From contig NZ_JAUFPZ010000002.1 of assembly GCF_030409505.1 (NCBI RefSeq), forward strand, positions 1-64,000: 64,000 bases of DNA. Direction: 5' to 3'. The notes under the pieces are model-generated. The model saw only the letters and a program-made list of their open reading frames with translations, searched no databases and was not told the origin of the DNA. Shown here piece after piece: positions 17,309 through 27,916 of this stretch (positions are counted from its first letter, which is position 1; the number at the start of each line of letters is the position of its first letter). The stretch is from Zunongwangia endophytica (GTDB lineage Bacteria > Bacteroidota > Bacteroidia > Flavobacteriales > Flavobacteriaceae). Position numbers and translations under genes: made by a program.

Positions 17309-20300
17309 ATGAAAATAAAGTATTTGAAGATGAAAGCTTCATTCATTTTAACCTTGTTTTGTGTTTTGCAGGTTTCTGCACTAGAAACCCTTGCTCAAAA
17401 ATTTAATATTGATCTGGATGGGGCTAAGGTTACCCACGTTATAGAACAGATCAAACAACAAAGTGATTATAAGTTTTTTTACAAAGACGATGTGATTAAT
17501 GAAGAATGGCAGGTCAATATTCATAGCGATAGTGAAGAGATTACTAATGTTTTAAAGCAGCTGTTCAAAAATTTACCGGTGAGTTTTGTCATTCAGAAAA
17601 AGCAAATTATTCTGAAAGAAAAAGAACCAGTTTCGTCTCCTGAAACTAGTAGTATCGATATACAGCGTTATATTGATGGTACGGTAAAAGACGAATCTAA
17701 TTTCCCAATTATGGGAGTTACCGTTTGGTTAAAAGGTTCTCGCGTAGGATCTGTTACAGATGAAGATGGAAAGTTCAGAATGCAGGCTGTTACCGGAGAT
17801 ACTTTGGTTTTTAGTTTTATAGGTTTTAAAACCAAAGAACATGTGCTGGGTAACGAAAAAAACTTAGCTATTAAGCTGGAAACCGATATTAGTGGTTTAG
17901 ATCAGGTTACGGTGGTTTCTACCGGTTATCAAAAAATCAATAAAGAGCGTGCAACAGGTTCGTTTTCTACCATAAGCGGAGAAGAGTTACAACAAGTACC
18001 GGTAAACAATGTGATGCATCAGTTGGAAGGGCGAGTTCCTGGTCTACAAATCGAAATTTTAGAATCTGATAATACATTTGTTTACGACAATCTTGAAAGA
18101 GAAACCGAGGGGAATACCAGCTATAATTTTCAAATTAGAGGCCAGTCGACTATTGATGGTAATAAAAGTCCGCTTATTGTTATCGATGGCGCCCCAACCG
18201 AGCTGGATATAAAAAATATTAATAGTGCTGATGTCGAGAATATAACATTTCTAAAAGATGCTGCCGCTGCTTCCATTTATGGAGCAAGAGCAGCAAATGG
18301 AGTAATTGTGATCGATACAAAAAAAGGCACTAAAGGAAAAATGAGGGTTAACTTTTCTCATACCAATACTTTCTCAACAAAACCTTCTATATCAGGTCTT
18401 CCTTTAATGAACTCTAGCCAGGTGCTGGATTTAGAACAGGAGTTGGTAGATAAAAATATTATTGCAGATCCTGCACAGTCAGGGGCCCTTTTTAGTTCCT
18501 ATCCTGTAAGTGATGGGGTAGAAAGTATGCTAGAATATAAACGAGGAAATATAAGTCTAGATGAGCGCGAAGCACGTTTAAATGATTTACGTGGAAGAAA
18601 TAATTATAATCAATTAACCAGATACTTAATGCAGCAGGCTTCGGCTACTACCTATAATTTATCACTAAGCGGAGGTAGCAATAATTACAGTTATTTCACT
18701 TCGGCTTCTTATTCGAATGAAAAGACACAGCGAAAAGGTTCTGAGGGTGATAAGATGACGTTTACCATAAATCAAAACTTTAAACTGTTTGATTATGCTG
18801 ATGTAAGCACTAGCCTTAAAGGTTCCTTTTTTAATTTTGATGAGAACGGGATAGGTTTGCAACCATTAGCCGGGCAGCGTTATTCTTATTTACCTTACGA
18901 TAGACTTCGTGATGAAAATGGTAATAATGTTAGTTTTGCTCGTGAATTTTATCGTGATCAAATAGCTGATTTTGAAGATGCTGGATACCTACCATGGGAA
19001 TATAGTTATTTAGATGAATTAGAAAACAAAAACTCAACTGCTCAGGAGCAAAACTATTCTGCTAATATCCAGATCTCTCTACCAATTTTCAAAGGATTGA
19101 ATGCATCGGGAACTTATTTGATAGAACGTTCTAACAGAAGCAGACCAATCTTATACAATGAAGATACATATTACACCAGAAACCTTATAAACAATGCTAC
19201 TTATTTAGATCCTTCTACTAACACTATTACTAGAGGATTGCCTTTAGGTTCAGTTTATCGAAGAAACAGAAATATTTTAACAAGCCAGACTACTAGAGCA
19301 CAATTAAATTATAATGAACGTTTCAAAGATCACTCAATTGATGCTATTGCTGGTATAGAATTTAGAGAAACTCGGGAAGAGGTATCATCAGGAACTTTAT
19401 ATGGTTATAACGAAAAAACGCAAACTTCGGTAGATGTAGTCTCTCTAAATTACACTACAGTAGAAGGGTGGAACTCAACTTTAAATTATGGCAATCAGTT
19501 AACCGACCAAAGAAGAAGATTTTTATCGTATTACGGAAATGCAGCTTATACATATAAAAAGAAATATGTGGTTTCTGGTAGTGTTAGACTGGATGATTAT
19601 AACAATTTTGGAGTTGATAAAAGTTATAGAAGAACACCTTTATGGTCTACTGGTGTTAAATGGAATGCCAGTAAAGAATCTTTCTTAAAAAATGTTGAAG
19701 CGATTAATAATCTGAGTTTTAGAGCTTCCTATGGTTTTAACGGAAATATCAGTTTAACGACATTCCCTTTTACCAAAATTTCGATTGCTAATACCGATTA
19801 TAATCTTTCTCAATTACCTTACGCATTTGTATCGGCAGCAGCAAATCCTTCACTAAGATGGGAGAAAACGGGAATATTAAATATTGGTATTGATTTTGGA
19901 TTGTTGGATAATCGAATTTCAGGTAGTTTGGAATATTATAAAAAGAATAGTGATGATTTAATTCAGGAATTCCCGGTATCAGAATTTTATGGAGTTCCCA
20001 ACCGCGCACTTACCAGAAATACTTCAACTTTAGAAGGGAAAGGGGTAGATCTTAGCCTAAACGGTATTTGGATTCAATCTAAAAATTTTACGGCTAGCTC
20101 TAATTTTATCTTTACTTATAATACGAACGAAGTAACCGATTCTCGTTTCGAAAATTATTCAACATATCTAAATGGTTCAGGAAGTACTCCGCCAATTGTA
20201 GACTATCCATTAAATAGTGTATTTGCATTTCGCTCTGCTGGATTAGATGAAAATGGAGCCTTTCAGGTCTATGATCGCAATGGAGATATTGTTGGTTCTA

Positions 20301-20857
20301 ATGAATTATTAACCGATATCGAGGATATGAAATATATGGGAACTAGCACGCCTAGGTATTATGGAAGTTTAAATACAACATTACAGTACAAGCAATTCTC
20401 ACTATTTGTATTAGCGACCTATAAGATGGGGTATAAACTATTCAAACCTACTTTTGATAATTATATTTCTCGTTTCAATGAGTTCACCGGCTACAATTTG
20501 AATACAGATATTGCAGATAGATGGCGCGAACCGGGAGACGAAAATTCTACCAGTGTACCGGGTGTTTTAGGATTGGGAGGATACTCTTATCCTAGATATA
20601 GGTTAAGTGAAGATAAGGTAATCTCTGGAGATCATATTCGATTACGTGAAATATCTCTTAGTTATGACCTTTCTGAGGTTTTACCAGAAAGCTTTATTAG
20701 AGGAGCTTCATTATCATTCACCGCTCGTAACCTAGGACTTTTATGGCGCGCGAATAACGATGATATAGATCCAGATTTCTTACCATATACAACAGGAAAC
20801 CAAATAAGACCTACCCCTACAGCGATGTATTCTATAGGCTTAAATGTTAACTTTTAA
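17309..20857 (+). CDS. SusC-like TonB-dependent transporter with STN domain, locus 2
   Basis: An outer-membrane TonB-dependent transporter of 1182 residues. Domains in order: signal peptide (ending ETLAQ), STN domain (about 32-112, KVTHVIEQIKQQSDYKFFY), carboxypeptidase-regulatory-like domain (GTVKDESNFPIMGV), plug (VTVVSTGYQKINKERATGSF, PLIVIDGAPTELDIKNI, DAAAASIYGARAANGV) and barrel ending SIGLNVNF. It differs enough from the locus 1 SusC that the two probably import different ligands. SusD follows after nine bases. Confidence 0.95.
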   Translation: MKIKYLKMKASFILTLFCVLQVSALETLAQKFNIDLDGAKVTHVIEQIKQQSDYKFFYKDDVINEEWQVNIHSDSEEITNVLKQLFKNLPVSFVIQKKQIILKEKEPVSSPETSSIDIQRYIDGTVKDESNFPIMGVTVWLKGSRVGSVTDEDGKFRMQAVTGDTLVFSFIGFKTKEHVLGNEKNLAIKLETDISGLDQVTVVSTGYQKINKERATGSFSTISGEELQQVPVNNVMHQLEGRVPGLQIEILESDNTFVYDNLERETEGNTSYNFQIRGQSTIDGNKSPLIVIDGAPTELDIKNINSADVENITFLKDAAAASIYGARAANGVIVIDTKKGTKGKMRVNFSHTNTFSTKPSISGLPLMNSSQVLDLEQELVDKNIIADPAQSGALFSSYPVSDGVESMLEYKRGNISLDEREARLNDLRGRNNYNQLTRYLMQQASATTYNLSLSGGSNNYSYFTSASYSNEKTQRKGSEGDKMTFTINQNFKLFDYADVSTSLKGSFFNFDENGIGLQPLAGQRYSYLPYDRLRDENGNNVSFAREFYRDQIADFEDAGYLPWEYSYLDELENKNSTAQEQNYSANIQISLPIFKGLNASGTYLIERSNRSRPILYNEDTYYTRNLINNATYLDPSTNTITRGLPLGSVYRRNRNILTSQTTRAQLNYNERFKDHSIDAIAGIEFRETREEVSSGTLYGYNEKTQTSVDVVSLNYTTVEGWNSTLNYGNQLTDQRRRFLSYYGNAAYTYKKKYVVSGSVRLDDYNNFGVDKSYRRTPLWSTGVKWNASKESFLKNVEAINNLSFRASYGFNGNISLTTFPFTKISIANTDYNLSQLPYAFVSAAANPSLRWEKTGILNIGIDFGLLDNRISGSLEYYKKNSDDLIQEFPVSEFYGVPNRALTRNTSTLEGKGVDLSLNGIWIQSKNFTASSNFIFTYNTNEVTDSRFENYSTYLNGSGSTPPIVDYPLNSVFAFRSAGLDENGAFQVYDRNGDIVGSNELLTDIEDMKYMGTSTPRYYGSLNTTLQYKQFSLFVLATYKMGYKLFKPTFDNYISRFNEFTGYNLNTDIADRWREPGDENSTSVPGVLGLGGYSYPRYRLSEDKVISGDHIRLREISLSYDLSEVLPESFIRGASLSFTARNLGLLWRANNDDIDPDFLPYTTGNQIRPTPTAMYSIGLNVNF

Positions 20858-20866
20858 TTCGATACT

Positions 20867-22282
20867 ATGAAACTAAATTATATATATACCTTTTTATTTA
20901 TAATAGCTACAACTTTAGTGAGTTGTGATGATTATGTCGATATAAGAACAGAAGGAATATTATATCCAGAAGATACCGAAAATTACAGGTATTTATTAAA
21001 TAATACTCCTATTTATGATCTCTCTTATAGTCTGGTAGATATACCTACAGACGATATTTCTATGCGTTATGATCATGCCCAATATTTTGAGACTAATGCG
21101 GCAAATTCAGAGTTCAATCGCCCCTTTAAGGATACTTATATTTTTGCTGATTCCATTTACCGTACTGGTGAGATGGATAGTGAGATAAAAGCGATGTACG
21201 AAGGACTTTATAGCGCCAATGTGGTGATTACTGAAGTTTTAGAAAGCACAAGTGGTGCAGAGCAGGAAAAAAATGCTTTGCAGGGTGAAGCCATGGTTCA
21301 TAGGGCTTATTTATTTCTTAACCTGGTTAATACTTTCGGAAAAGCTTATGATGCTAATACGGCGAGTACAGATTTAGGAATTCCAATGTTTATCGAACCA
21401 ACCGTAGATCAAGATATTAAAAGGGCGACAGTACAGGAAGTTTACGATCGCATCATTACAGATTTAACCTCAGCAGCCAATTCAGGCTTACCTGGAGTTC
21501 GCAGTGGTACAGAAGTTGGTTTTCCGTCTAAATCCAGTGCTCATGCATTGCTTGCGCGAACCTATTTATATATGGGCGATTATAGCAAAGCTTTAGAAAA
21601 TGCAGAGCAAAGCCTTGCTTTACAAAACACCTTGCTAAATCTAGAGAATTATACGGAAACTCCAGATTTTAGCTGGCCACGACGAATAGAAGATCCAGAG
21701 CTTATTTTATCGAAAAAAACGATGAGGTCTTATAATTATCTACCAACATTGTTATCTCTAAGTGACGACTTGTTGAATAGTTTTGATAGCACCGATTTGC
21801 GTTATCAACTTTATACAAGACCTAACGAAGAGCTTACTTATGGGGATATTACAGAAGGAAGATCTTACTGTATAGCAAGGTTAACTGGAGAGAATCGTAA
21901 TGCCGGGCCAACGGTGCCAGAAATGTATTTGATTAAAGCAGAATGTCTAGCTCGTGCTGGGAATACAGAAGCTGCTATGGATGCATTAAATACGTTAAGA
22001 GAAGCGCGTTTTAGAGCTGAAGATTATATCGCTTTAAGGGCTGGTGACCCTGAAGATGCTTTAATAAAAGTTCTGGCAGAGAGAAGACGTGAACTTATGG
22101 GAAAAGGTGGATTTAGATTATTCGATTTAAAACGTCTAAACAAAGACCCAAGATTTGCCAGAACAGTAGAGCATGAGTATTTAAATGAAACCTACACGTT
22201 AGAGCCGGGAGGTGATAGATATCAATTTCCTTTTGCTTCAACCTTATTCCAATACGCGCCTAACCTAGAGCAAAATCCATAA
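20867..22282 (+). CDS. SusD/RagB-like surface lipoprotein, locus 2
   Basis: A 471-residue surface lipoprotein with lipobox LVSC. SusD features include NALQGEAMVHRAYLFLNLVN, an ARTYLYMGDYSKALENAEQ repeat-like helix pair, PEMYLIKAECLARAG and LAERRRELMGKGGFRLFDLK. It is shorter than the locus 1 SusD. It lies nine bases after susC and is translated as a pair with it. Confidence 0.92.
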   Translation: MKLNYIYTFLFIIATTLVSCDDYVDIRTEGILYPEDTENYRYLLNNTPIYDLSYSLVDIPTDDISMRYDHAQYFETNAANSEFNRPFKDTYIFADSIYRTGEMDSEIKAMYEGLYSANVVITEVLESTSGAEQEKNALQGEAMVHRAYLFLNLVNTFGKAYDANTASTDLGIPMFIEPTVDQDIKRATVQEVYDRIITDLTSAANSGLPGVRSGTEVGFPSKSSAHALLARTYLYMGDYSKALENAEQSLALQNTLLNLENYTETPDFSWPRRIEDPELILSKKTMRSYNYLPTLLSLSDDLLNSFDSTDLRYQLYTRPNEELTYGDITEGRSYCIARLTGENRNAGPTVPEMYLIKAECLARAGNTEAAMDALNTLREARFRAEDYIALRAGDPEDALIKVLAERRRELMGKGGFRLFDLKRLNKDPRFARTVEHEYLNETYTLEPGGDRYQFPFASTLFQYAPNLEQNP

Positions 22283-22290
22283 AAAATAAT

Positions 22291-22314
22291 AGTCCCCGGG
22301 ATTAGCCGGGGACT
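22291..22314 (+). promoter_or_regulatory. Hairpin between susD and thioredoxin gene, locus 2
   Basis: AGTCCCCGG (22291-22299) and CCGGGGACT (22306-22314) form a perfect 9-bp GC-rich stem with a six-base loop. No T-run follows, so it looks like a 3'-end stabiliser or partial terminator that lowers expression of the genes after susCD. Confidence 0.65.
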
Positions 22315-22333
22315 TAATTAGATTCATAAAAAT

Positions 22334-24313
22334 ATGCGAAAAATAAAAATATTGCTAGGTATACTATTAGTGCAGTTCACTATAAATGCCCAGCAAACCG
22401 AACCAATTTTTTCTGTAAGTCCAAAACTACCTAATCCAGGAGATCAGGTTGCGTTAAACTATAACTCAGAGAATACAGTATTAAAAGACGCTAAAGACAT
22501 TCAGGCGGTGATCTATGTAAATGCAGATCATCAATGGTCGGCTAGCGATCTAACTTTTCAGGAAACCGAAGATAATCATTGGAAAACCTCCTTTACGTTA
22601 CCTGAAAATACAGCCCTTATAAGCTGTGTTTTTAAATCGGATACTTTAGTAGATAGAGGTGGCACAACTACTTATTCCTGGTTACTCGATAAAGAGCCGG
22701 GCTCTTATGCTAGCTGGGGTATTTTAAGATCTAAAATTTTCCAAGAGGAAAGTATTGCAATAGTAGACGATAGCGCTTATATCTCTAGCGAGATTGGATT
22801 AATGTGGATCAATAAAGAAATACAGAAATTTCCTGAAAGCCGAAATCTATATTTTTACGAAGGACTAAAATTAATGCAAGATTCGAAAGAAGGTGATCAT
22901 AGCAATCGAATTCAGAATGAAATTAAGCATATTTTAGAGCAGGATCTTACTAAACTTCAGCAATATAAAATTCAGAAATCACTTCAGTTATTAGATACAG
23001 AAAAGTATAAATCTTTTATTGATTCTGTAAATGATGCTTTACTGAAAACATATCCTAAAGGAGTTTTAGCAAGGGATAATGAGATGAAGCGTTTGTTTAC
23101 TGAAAGTGATATTCAGAAAAAGATCCGTGAATTTGAAGAATTTCAATCTAATTTTCCTAAAGAGGATTTTAAAGATGTCTTTACATTTACTGAAGATTTG
23201 TATTACGACAAATTATACAGAAGTATAGCTTATAGATACATTACAGAAAACGGAAATTATAGCTTTGTGTTCGACAATCTAAAAGATGCAGGTTTTTATA
23301 ATCTGGTAGATTATAGCTGGCATTTTGTAAGTATTCCGTATAATAACGAGTCTATAGCAGTGGATAGTTTAAATACTATTGCAAGCAAAATCATACCTGA
23401 ATTAGAAGTTCGAGAAAAAGAGATTCCTAAAAGATACGAAGGGAAATTATCGATTCTGGAATGGAAACAAAAAGCACAGGAAGCATCTGCTCGAGAATAT
23501 TTAACCTACGCTAAAATTCTTGATGAATTAAAAGATTACGAAGCTGAAGATCATTATTTAGAAAAAGTAAAATCATTCTATATTTATGAAAATACAGATT
23601 TTAATGAGCTTTATGCAGATTATTTACTAAGACAGGGTAATAAAGAAGCAGCGATTAATTTTATTAAAGAAAGCCTTTCGCGTAATAATGCTACAGCGCA
23701 AATGCTTTCTATACTTAAGGAAGATTTTTTAGCACAGAATGGGAGCAACGCCAATTTTGAAGATTACGTAAGCGCTATTAAATCTGGCGATTCTCAAGAT
23801 CAATTTAAAGAAGAATTGATTGCTGAAATAATTAATAAACCTATTGAAGATTTTGAACTGGAAAGCTCTTTAGGAGGAACAGTAAAGTTGTCTGCTCAAA
23901 AAGGAAAAATCGTAATTATCGATATGTGGGCTACGTGGTGTGCCCCTTGTAAAAAAGCAATGCCCGGCATGAAGATGGCGGTAGATAAATATTCTGAAGA
24001 TAAAAATGTACAATTTTACTTCCTAGATACTCAGGAATACATTTCAGATTATAAAAAGCAAACAGTAGAATTTATCGAGGAAAACAATTATCCTTTCGAG
24101 ATTCTTTACGACGCTAAAAATCCCGAATCAGGTAAGTTCGACGATACTTATGCTAAATATTCAAAAGCATTCGAATTTTCAGGAATTCCACAAAAAATGA
24201 TCATAGATCAACATGGAAAATTAAGATGGCGATCTACTGGTTACTCAGGAAGCCCAAGCGAGCTTGCAGACGAAATTTCTATCATAATCGAATATTTGAA
24301 ATCTGAAAAATAA
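22334..24313 (+). CDS. Secreted thioredoxin-domain (TlpA-like) protein, locus 2
   Basis: A 659-residue periplasmic protein with a cleavable signal (ending TINAQ) rather than a lipobox. The N-terminal 120 residues look like a beta-sandwich, the middle is helical and repeat-like, and the C-terminal 150 residues are a thioredoxin fold with DMWATWCAPCKKAMP (Cys536, Cys539) and the GIPQKMIIDQHG loop. It is expected to reduce or isomerise disulfides. It is six bases from the hydrolase gene and in the same operon as DsbD, the likely electron donor. Confidence 0.85.
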   Translation: MRKIKILLGILLVQFTINAQQTEPIFSVSPKLPNPGDQVALNYNSENTVLKDAKDIQAVIYVNADHQWSASDLTFQETEDNHWKTSFTLPENTALISCVFKSDTLVDRGGTTTYSWLLDKEPGSYASWGILRSKIFQEESIAIVDDSAYISSEIGLMWINKEIQKFPESRNLYFYEGLKLMQDSKEGDHSNRIQNEIKHILEQDLTKLQQYKIQKSLQLLDTEKYKSFIDSVNDALLKTYPKGVLARDNEMKRLFTESDIQKKIREFEEFQSNFPKEDFKDVFTFTEDLYYDKLYRSIAYRYITENGNYSFVFDNLKDAGFYNLVDYSWHFVSIPYNNESIAVDSLNTIASKIIPELEVREKEIPKRYEGKLSILEWKQKAQEASAREYLTYAKILDELKDYEAEDHYLEKVKSFYIYENTDFNELYADYLLRQGNKEAAINFIKESLSRNNATAQMLSILKEDFLAQNGSNANFEDYVSAIKSGDSQDQFKEELIAEIINKPIEDFELESSLGGTVKLSAQKGKIVIIDMWATWCAPCKKAMPGMKMAVDKYSEDKNVQFYFLDTQEYISDYKKQTVEFIEENNYPFEILYDAKNPESGKFDDTYAKYSKAFEFSGIPQKMIIDQHGKLRWRSTGYSGSPSELADEISIIIEYLKSEK

Positions 24314-24319
24314 ACCTTA

Positions 24320-25726
24320 ATGCTTAAAATAAAGCAACTTGTAATCCTTTCAATCTTTTCTATTGCAGCTGTTGGTCATTCTCAGGAACTTTGGCAAGGA
24401 CAGTACAATTCAAAAAGGATTTTGTTAGAAAAAGTAACGATTTCAGAGGGTTTAGACTCACTTTATTTAAGTAGTCCGGAACATATGTATAAAAAACTCC
24501 CCCTTCAACAAGAAAAGAAGGGGGATTCTCTTTTTTTAGTGAACGAGAATTATAATATCAGTCTCAAAATCGAGACGATATTGGGTGATTTGAGTCAGGA
24601 TTCTTTGCGAGCTAATTATATCGATTACACTGGGATCCATCAAGTAAAGTTAATTTCAACAGATAGTTTACAGTCGCTTACTTTTCCGCAGCATCCCAAA
24701 GGAATATTACCTTACATTAATAAAGAAGTAACATTTTATAGTGAGAAAACAAATGTAACTTATAGTGGAACGTTGGTGCTACCTAAACATAAAAAGCATT
24801 ATCCATTAGTTTTTTTGCTGAATGGAAGTGGACAACAAGAACGGAACTACACCTATGCCGGGCATCAGTTTTTTACAGTGCTTGCGGATGCTTTAGCCAG
24901 AGAAGGAATAGCTTCTTTTAGAATGGACGATCGCGGCATTGGAGAAACTACCGGAGATTTTGAGCATTCAACAATTGAAGATTTTGTCCAGGATCTTGAA
25001 GCTGCAAAGTCTTTTATAAAATCTCAGGATAAAATAGATCATTCCTTTTTGGGAATAATTGGTCATAGTGAGGGCGGAGTAGTGGCTTCTATTGCTGCTT
25101 CCAGAAATAAGGATTTTGAATTTATGCTGAGTCTCTCTGGCGTGGGAGTTAACGGACTACAAATTCTGGATCTACAGAACAGCGCGATACTAAAATCTAT
25201 GAATATTGAAGATTCCCTGGTAGAACATCACATGGAATTGTATAATTTTTTATTTAAAACGGTTTATAATCTCCAAGAAGAGGATAGTTTAAAGCTGCAG
25301 TTAGAACAAGCGGTAAATAATTGGATGCAGGATAAAGATGAAGATTTACTAAAAAGTATGGGATTGGCCAATGGCCGTGAAAAAAATTTGATTTATAGAT
25401 TTCACAAGGAAGCAAAAAAAGATGCGTATCAATACATGATTCGTTATAATCCTAAAGATTATTTGCCCAAAATTGAAATTCCTGTAATGGTTTTAAATGG
25501 AGCAGAGGATATTCAGGTGCCCGCCGAAGAAAATGTCGCTGGATTCCAGAAATATCTATCAAAATCAACTAATTTTGCATCGAAAATCTATCCAAACCTA
25601 AACCATATGTATCAACACTGTCATACCTGTATTGCTTCAGAACAAAGCGAACTTGAAGAAGTTTTCGCGCCAGAAGTTCTTGCAGATATCACTAAGTGGA
25701 TACATAAAGTTTATCAAACAAAGTAA
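24320..25726 (+). CDS. Secreted alpha/beta hydrolase, S33-like
   Basis: A 468-residue exported serine hydrolase. After a signal peptide (ending GHSQ) and a small N-terminal domain comes an alpha/beta hydrolase fold: LVFLLNGSGQQERN (oxyanion loop), nucleophile elbow IIGHSEGG (Ser250), acid loop LNGAEDIQVP and histidine region LNHMYQHCHTC. Family members include esterases and peptidases. Tightly spaced between the thioredoxin gene and dsbD, so it likely acts on the product imported or processed by this locus. The substrate is not predictable. Confidence 0.82.
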   Translation: MLKIKQLVILSIFSIAAVGHSQELWQGQYNSKRILLEKVTISEGLDSLYLSSPEHMYKKLPLQQEKKGDSLFLVNENYNISLKIETILGDLSQDSLRANYIDYTGIHQVKLISTDSLQSLTFPQHPKGILPYINKEVTFYSEKTNVTYSGTLVLPKHKKHYPLVFLLNGSGQQERNYTYAGHQFFTVLADALAREGIASFRMDDRGIGETTGDFEHSTIEDFVQDLEAAKSFIKSQDKIDHSFLGIIGHSEGGVVASIAASRNKDFEFMLSLSGVGVNGLQILDLQNSAILKSMNIEDSLVEHHMELYNFLFKTVYNLQEEDSLKLQLEQAVNNWMQDKDEDLLKSMGLANGREKNLIYRFHKEAKKDAYQYMIRYNPKDYLPKIEIPVMVLNGAEDIQVPAEENVAGFQKYLSKSTNFASKIYPNLNHMYQHCHTCIASEQSELEEVFAPEVLADITKWIHKVYQTK

Positions 25727-25746
25727 TTTCAATTAAATAGTCTTCA

Positions 25747-27849
25747 ATGAAAATAGTTATTGCCAGTATCCTTCTATTTTTTTCAACATTCTCACAGGCG
25801 CAAATTTATGATCCTGTATCTTTTGAAACTTCTGTTGAAAAAGTAAACGAAAATCAGTACGCCTTAATAATTAATGCTTTTATCGAACCCGGTTGGCATT
25901 TATATTCGCAAGATGTACCTTCTGGTGGTCCTATTCCTACTTCATTTCAATTTTCATCTAATGATAACTATGCTCTAAAAGGCGAAGTTATCGAGCCTGA
26001 AGGTCATGTTATAGACGATCCTATTTTTGAAATGGAAATCAAATATTTCTCAGATAAAGCCACTTTTAAGCAAATTATAGAACGCAAGTCTCAAGGTGCT
26101 TTTCAAATAAAAGGTTCGGTCGAATTTATGGTTTGTAACGACGAAAGTTGTTTGCCACCTACACAGAAAAATGTAGTATTTAAATTTTCTAAATTGAATA
26201 ATACGGAAGTTGCTTCCGCGGCAGATTTAGATGAAGAACCAAATACCGATGGAGAGACTACTGATTCCGAAAAATCTGTAGAACAAGATAAAGAATCCGT
26301 TGAAGAAAATATTAGTCCGCAGGTGTCTGGAGATATGGTTGATGCTGTTGCCAAAACTGATAATAGCGCTGAAGATGCTAATGAAGATACTATTACAACT
26401 GAAGAAGTAGATGGAGAAAGTGAAAATTCAGAAAGCCTTTGGTCAATTTTTATATTAAGTTTTCTAGGCGGTTTTGCGGCTTTACTTACCCCATGTGTTT
26501 TCCCTATGATTCCTATGACGGTAAGCTTTTTTACCAAACAAAGTAAAAGTCGTGCTTCGGGAATTAGAAATGCCATTTTCTATGGATTATTTATTATCAT
26601 AATTTATGTGATTTTAGGCTCTGTAGTAACCGGGATTTTTGGAGCAGATGCGCTTAATGCCCTTTCTACAAATGTATGGTTCAATGTCATATTCTTCATT
26701 TTATTGATCTTTTTTGCTTTTTCATTTTTGGGAGCTTTCGAGATCATGTTACCAAATTCTTGGGCTAATAAAATTGATTCTCAAGCCGATCGAGGTGGGA
26801 TTGTAGGTATCTTTTTTATGGCGCTGGCATTAGCTATTGTTTCTTTCTCCTGTACAGGACCTATCGTAGGTACTTTACTTGTAGAAGCAGCATCTAAAGG
26901 AGGTATTGCACCTATTGTAGGAATGCTTGGATTTTCAACTGCAATCGCATTGCCATTTGCTTTATTTGCAGCATTCCCAGGTTGGTTAAATTCGCTTCCC
27001 AAATCTGGTGGATGGCTAAATACAGTAAAAGTAGTATTAGGATTTTTAGAGCTTGCACTAGCATTTAAATTTTTAAGTAATGCCGATTTGGTTTTACAAC
27101 TTCATCTGTTAGAAAGAGAAACCTTTTTAGCGATTTGGATTGCAGTTTTTGCCGGACTTGCATTATACTTATTCGGGAAAATCACATTGCCGCATGATAG
27201 TCCTTTACCACATATTTCAGTAGGAAGATTAACTTTAGGATTATTAACTTTAGCTTTTGTAGTTTATCTAATTCCTGGTCTTTGGGGTGCTCCATTACAA
27301 TGGATTAGTGGTTTCCCTCCACCAATGCAGTATAGCGAATCTCCTTACGGTGTAGGAAATAGCAAAGGAAGTATTAGTGGTCCAGCCGAAGAACTTCCTC
27401 CAAATGCCGAGCTTGGTCCTTTAGACATCGTTATGTTTAAGGATTATGAAGAAGGAATGGCTTATGCAAAAAGTCAGAACAAACCGGTGATGTTGGATTT
27501 TACAGGTTATGCGTGCGTTAATTGCCGTAAAATGGAAGAACGCGTTTGGCCAGATCCTCAGGTTAGCCAAGTCCTTAAAAACGATGTGGTACTTATTTCG
27601 CTTTATGTTGATGACAAAAAAGAATTGCCTGAAGAAGAAAAATATGTTTCTGAAACTACAGGAAAAGAAATTGAAACTATAGGGAATAAGTGGAGTGATT
27701 TTCAGATAAAAAATTATAAAGCAAATGCTCAACCTTATTACGTGTTAATCGATAATGAGGGGAATAACTTGAATAAACCAACAGCTTACGATCCAGATAT
27801 AGAATCTTATTTGGGATGGCTACAAGAAGGTTTAGAGAATTATAAGTAA
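25747..27849 (+). CDS. dsbD: Thiol:disulfide interchange protein DsbD
   Basis: Moves electrons from cytoplasmic thioredoxin across the inner membrane to periplasmic thiol proteins. At 700 residues it has a signal peptide, a DsbD-alpha domain with the Cys pair in VCNDESCLPP (Cys130, Cys135), an acidic low-complexity linker (about 158-225), an eight-span core with LTPCVFPM and FSCTGPI cysteines, and a C-terminal thioredoxin domain with ACVNCRKMEE (Cys590, Cys593). It is the last gene of the locus 2 operon, which also encodes a thioredoxin-domain protein. It is followed by a strong terminator. Confidence 0.93.
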   Translation: MKIVIASILLFFSTFSQAQIYDPVSFETSVEKVNENQYALIINAFIEPGWHLYSQDVPSGGPIPTSFQFSSNDNYALKGEVIEPEGHVIDDPIFEMEIKYFSDKATFKQIIERKSQGAFQIKGSVEFMVCNDESCLPPTQKNVVFKFSKLNNTEVASAADLDEEPNTDGETTDSEKSVEQDKESVEENISPQVSGDMVDAVAKTDNSAEDANEDTITTEEVDGESENSESLWSIFILSFLGGFAALLTPCVFPMIPMTVSFFTKQSKSRASGIRNAIFYGLFIIIIYVILGSVVTGIFGADALNALSTNVWFNVIFFILLIFFAFSFLGAFEIMLPNSWANKIDSQADRGGIVGIFFMALALAIVSFSCTGPIVGTLLVEAASKGGIAPIVGMLGFSTAIALPFALFAAFPGWLNSLPKSGGWLNTVKVVLGFLELALAFKFLSNADLVLQLHLLERETFLAIWIAVFAGLALYLFGKITLPHDSPLPHISVGRLTLGLLTLAFVVYLIPGLWGAPLQWISGFPPPMQYSESPYGVGNSKGSISGPAEELPPNAELGPLDIVMFKDYEEGMAYAKSQNKPVMLDFTGYACVNCRKMEERVWPDPQVSQVLKNDVVLISLYVDDKKELPEEEKYVSETTGKEIETIGNKWSDFQIKNYKANAQPYYVLIDNEGNNLNKPTAYDPDIESYLGWLQEGLENYK

Positions 27850-27871
27850 AAGAATAATCGATTTTAGATAT

Positions 27872-27916
27872 AAAAAAAGGGATCGTTGCTTTTAAGCTTC
27901 GATCCCTTTTTTTTTT
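27872..27916. terminator. Bidirectional terminator between dsbD and MFS gene
   Basis: An A-run (27872-27878), GGGATCG (27879-27885), a 14-nt loop, CGATCCC (27900-27906) and a ten-T run. It serves the plus-strand locus 2 operon and the convergent transporter gene, whose stop codon lies inside the T-run. Confidence 0.9.

Noticed and set aside
26103..26576. Minus-strand 157-codon frame opposite dsbD
   Set aside because: It is a shadow of the acidic linker and first spans of DsbD, with Ser-rich low-complexity translation and no independent signal.
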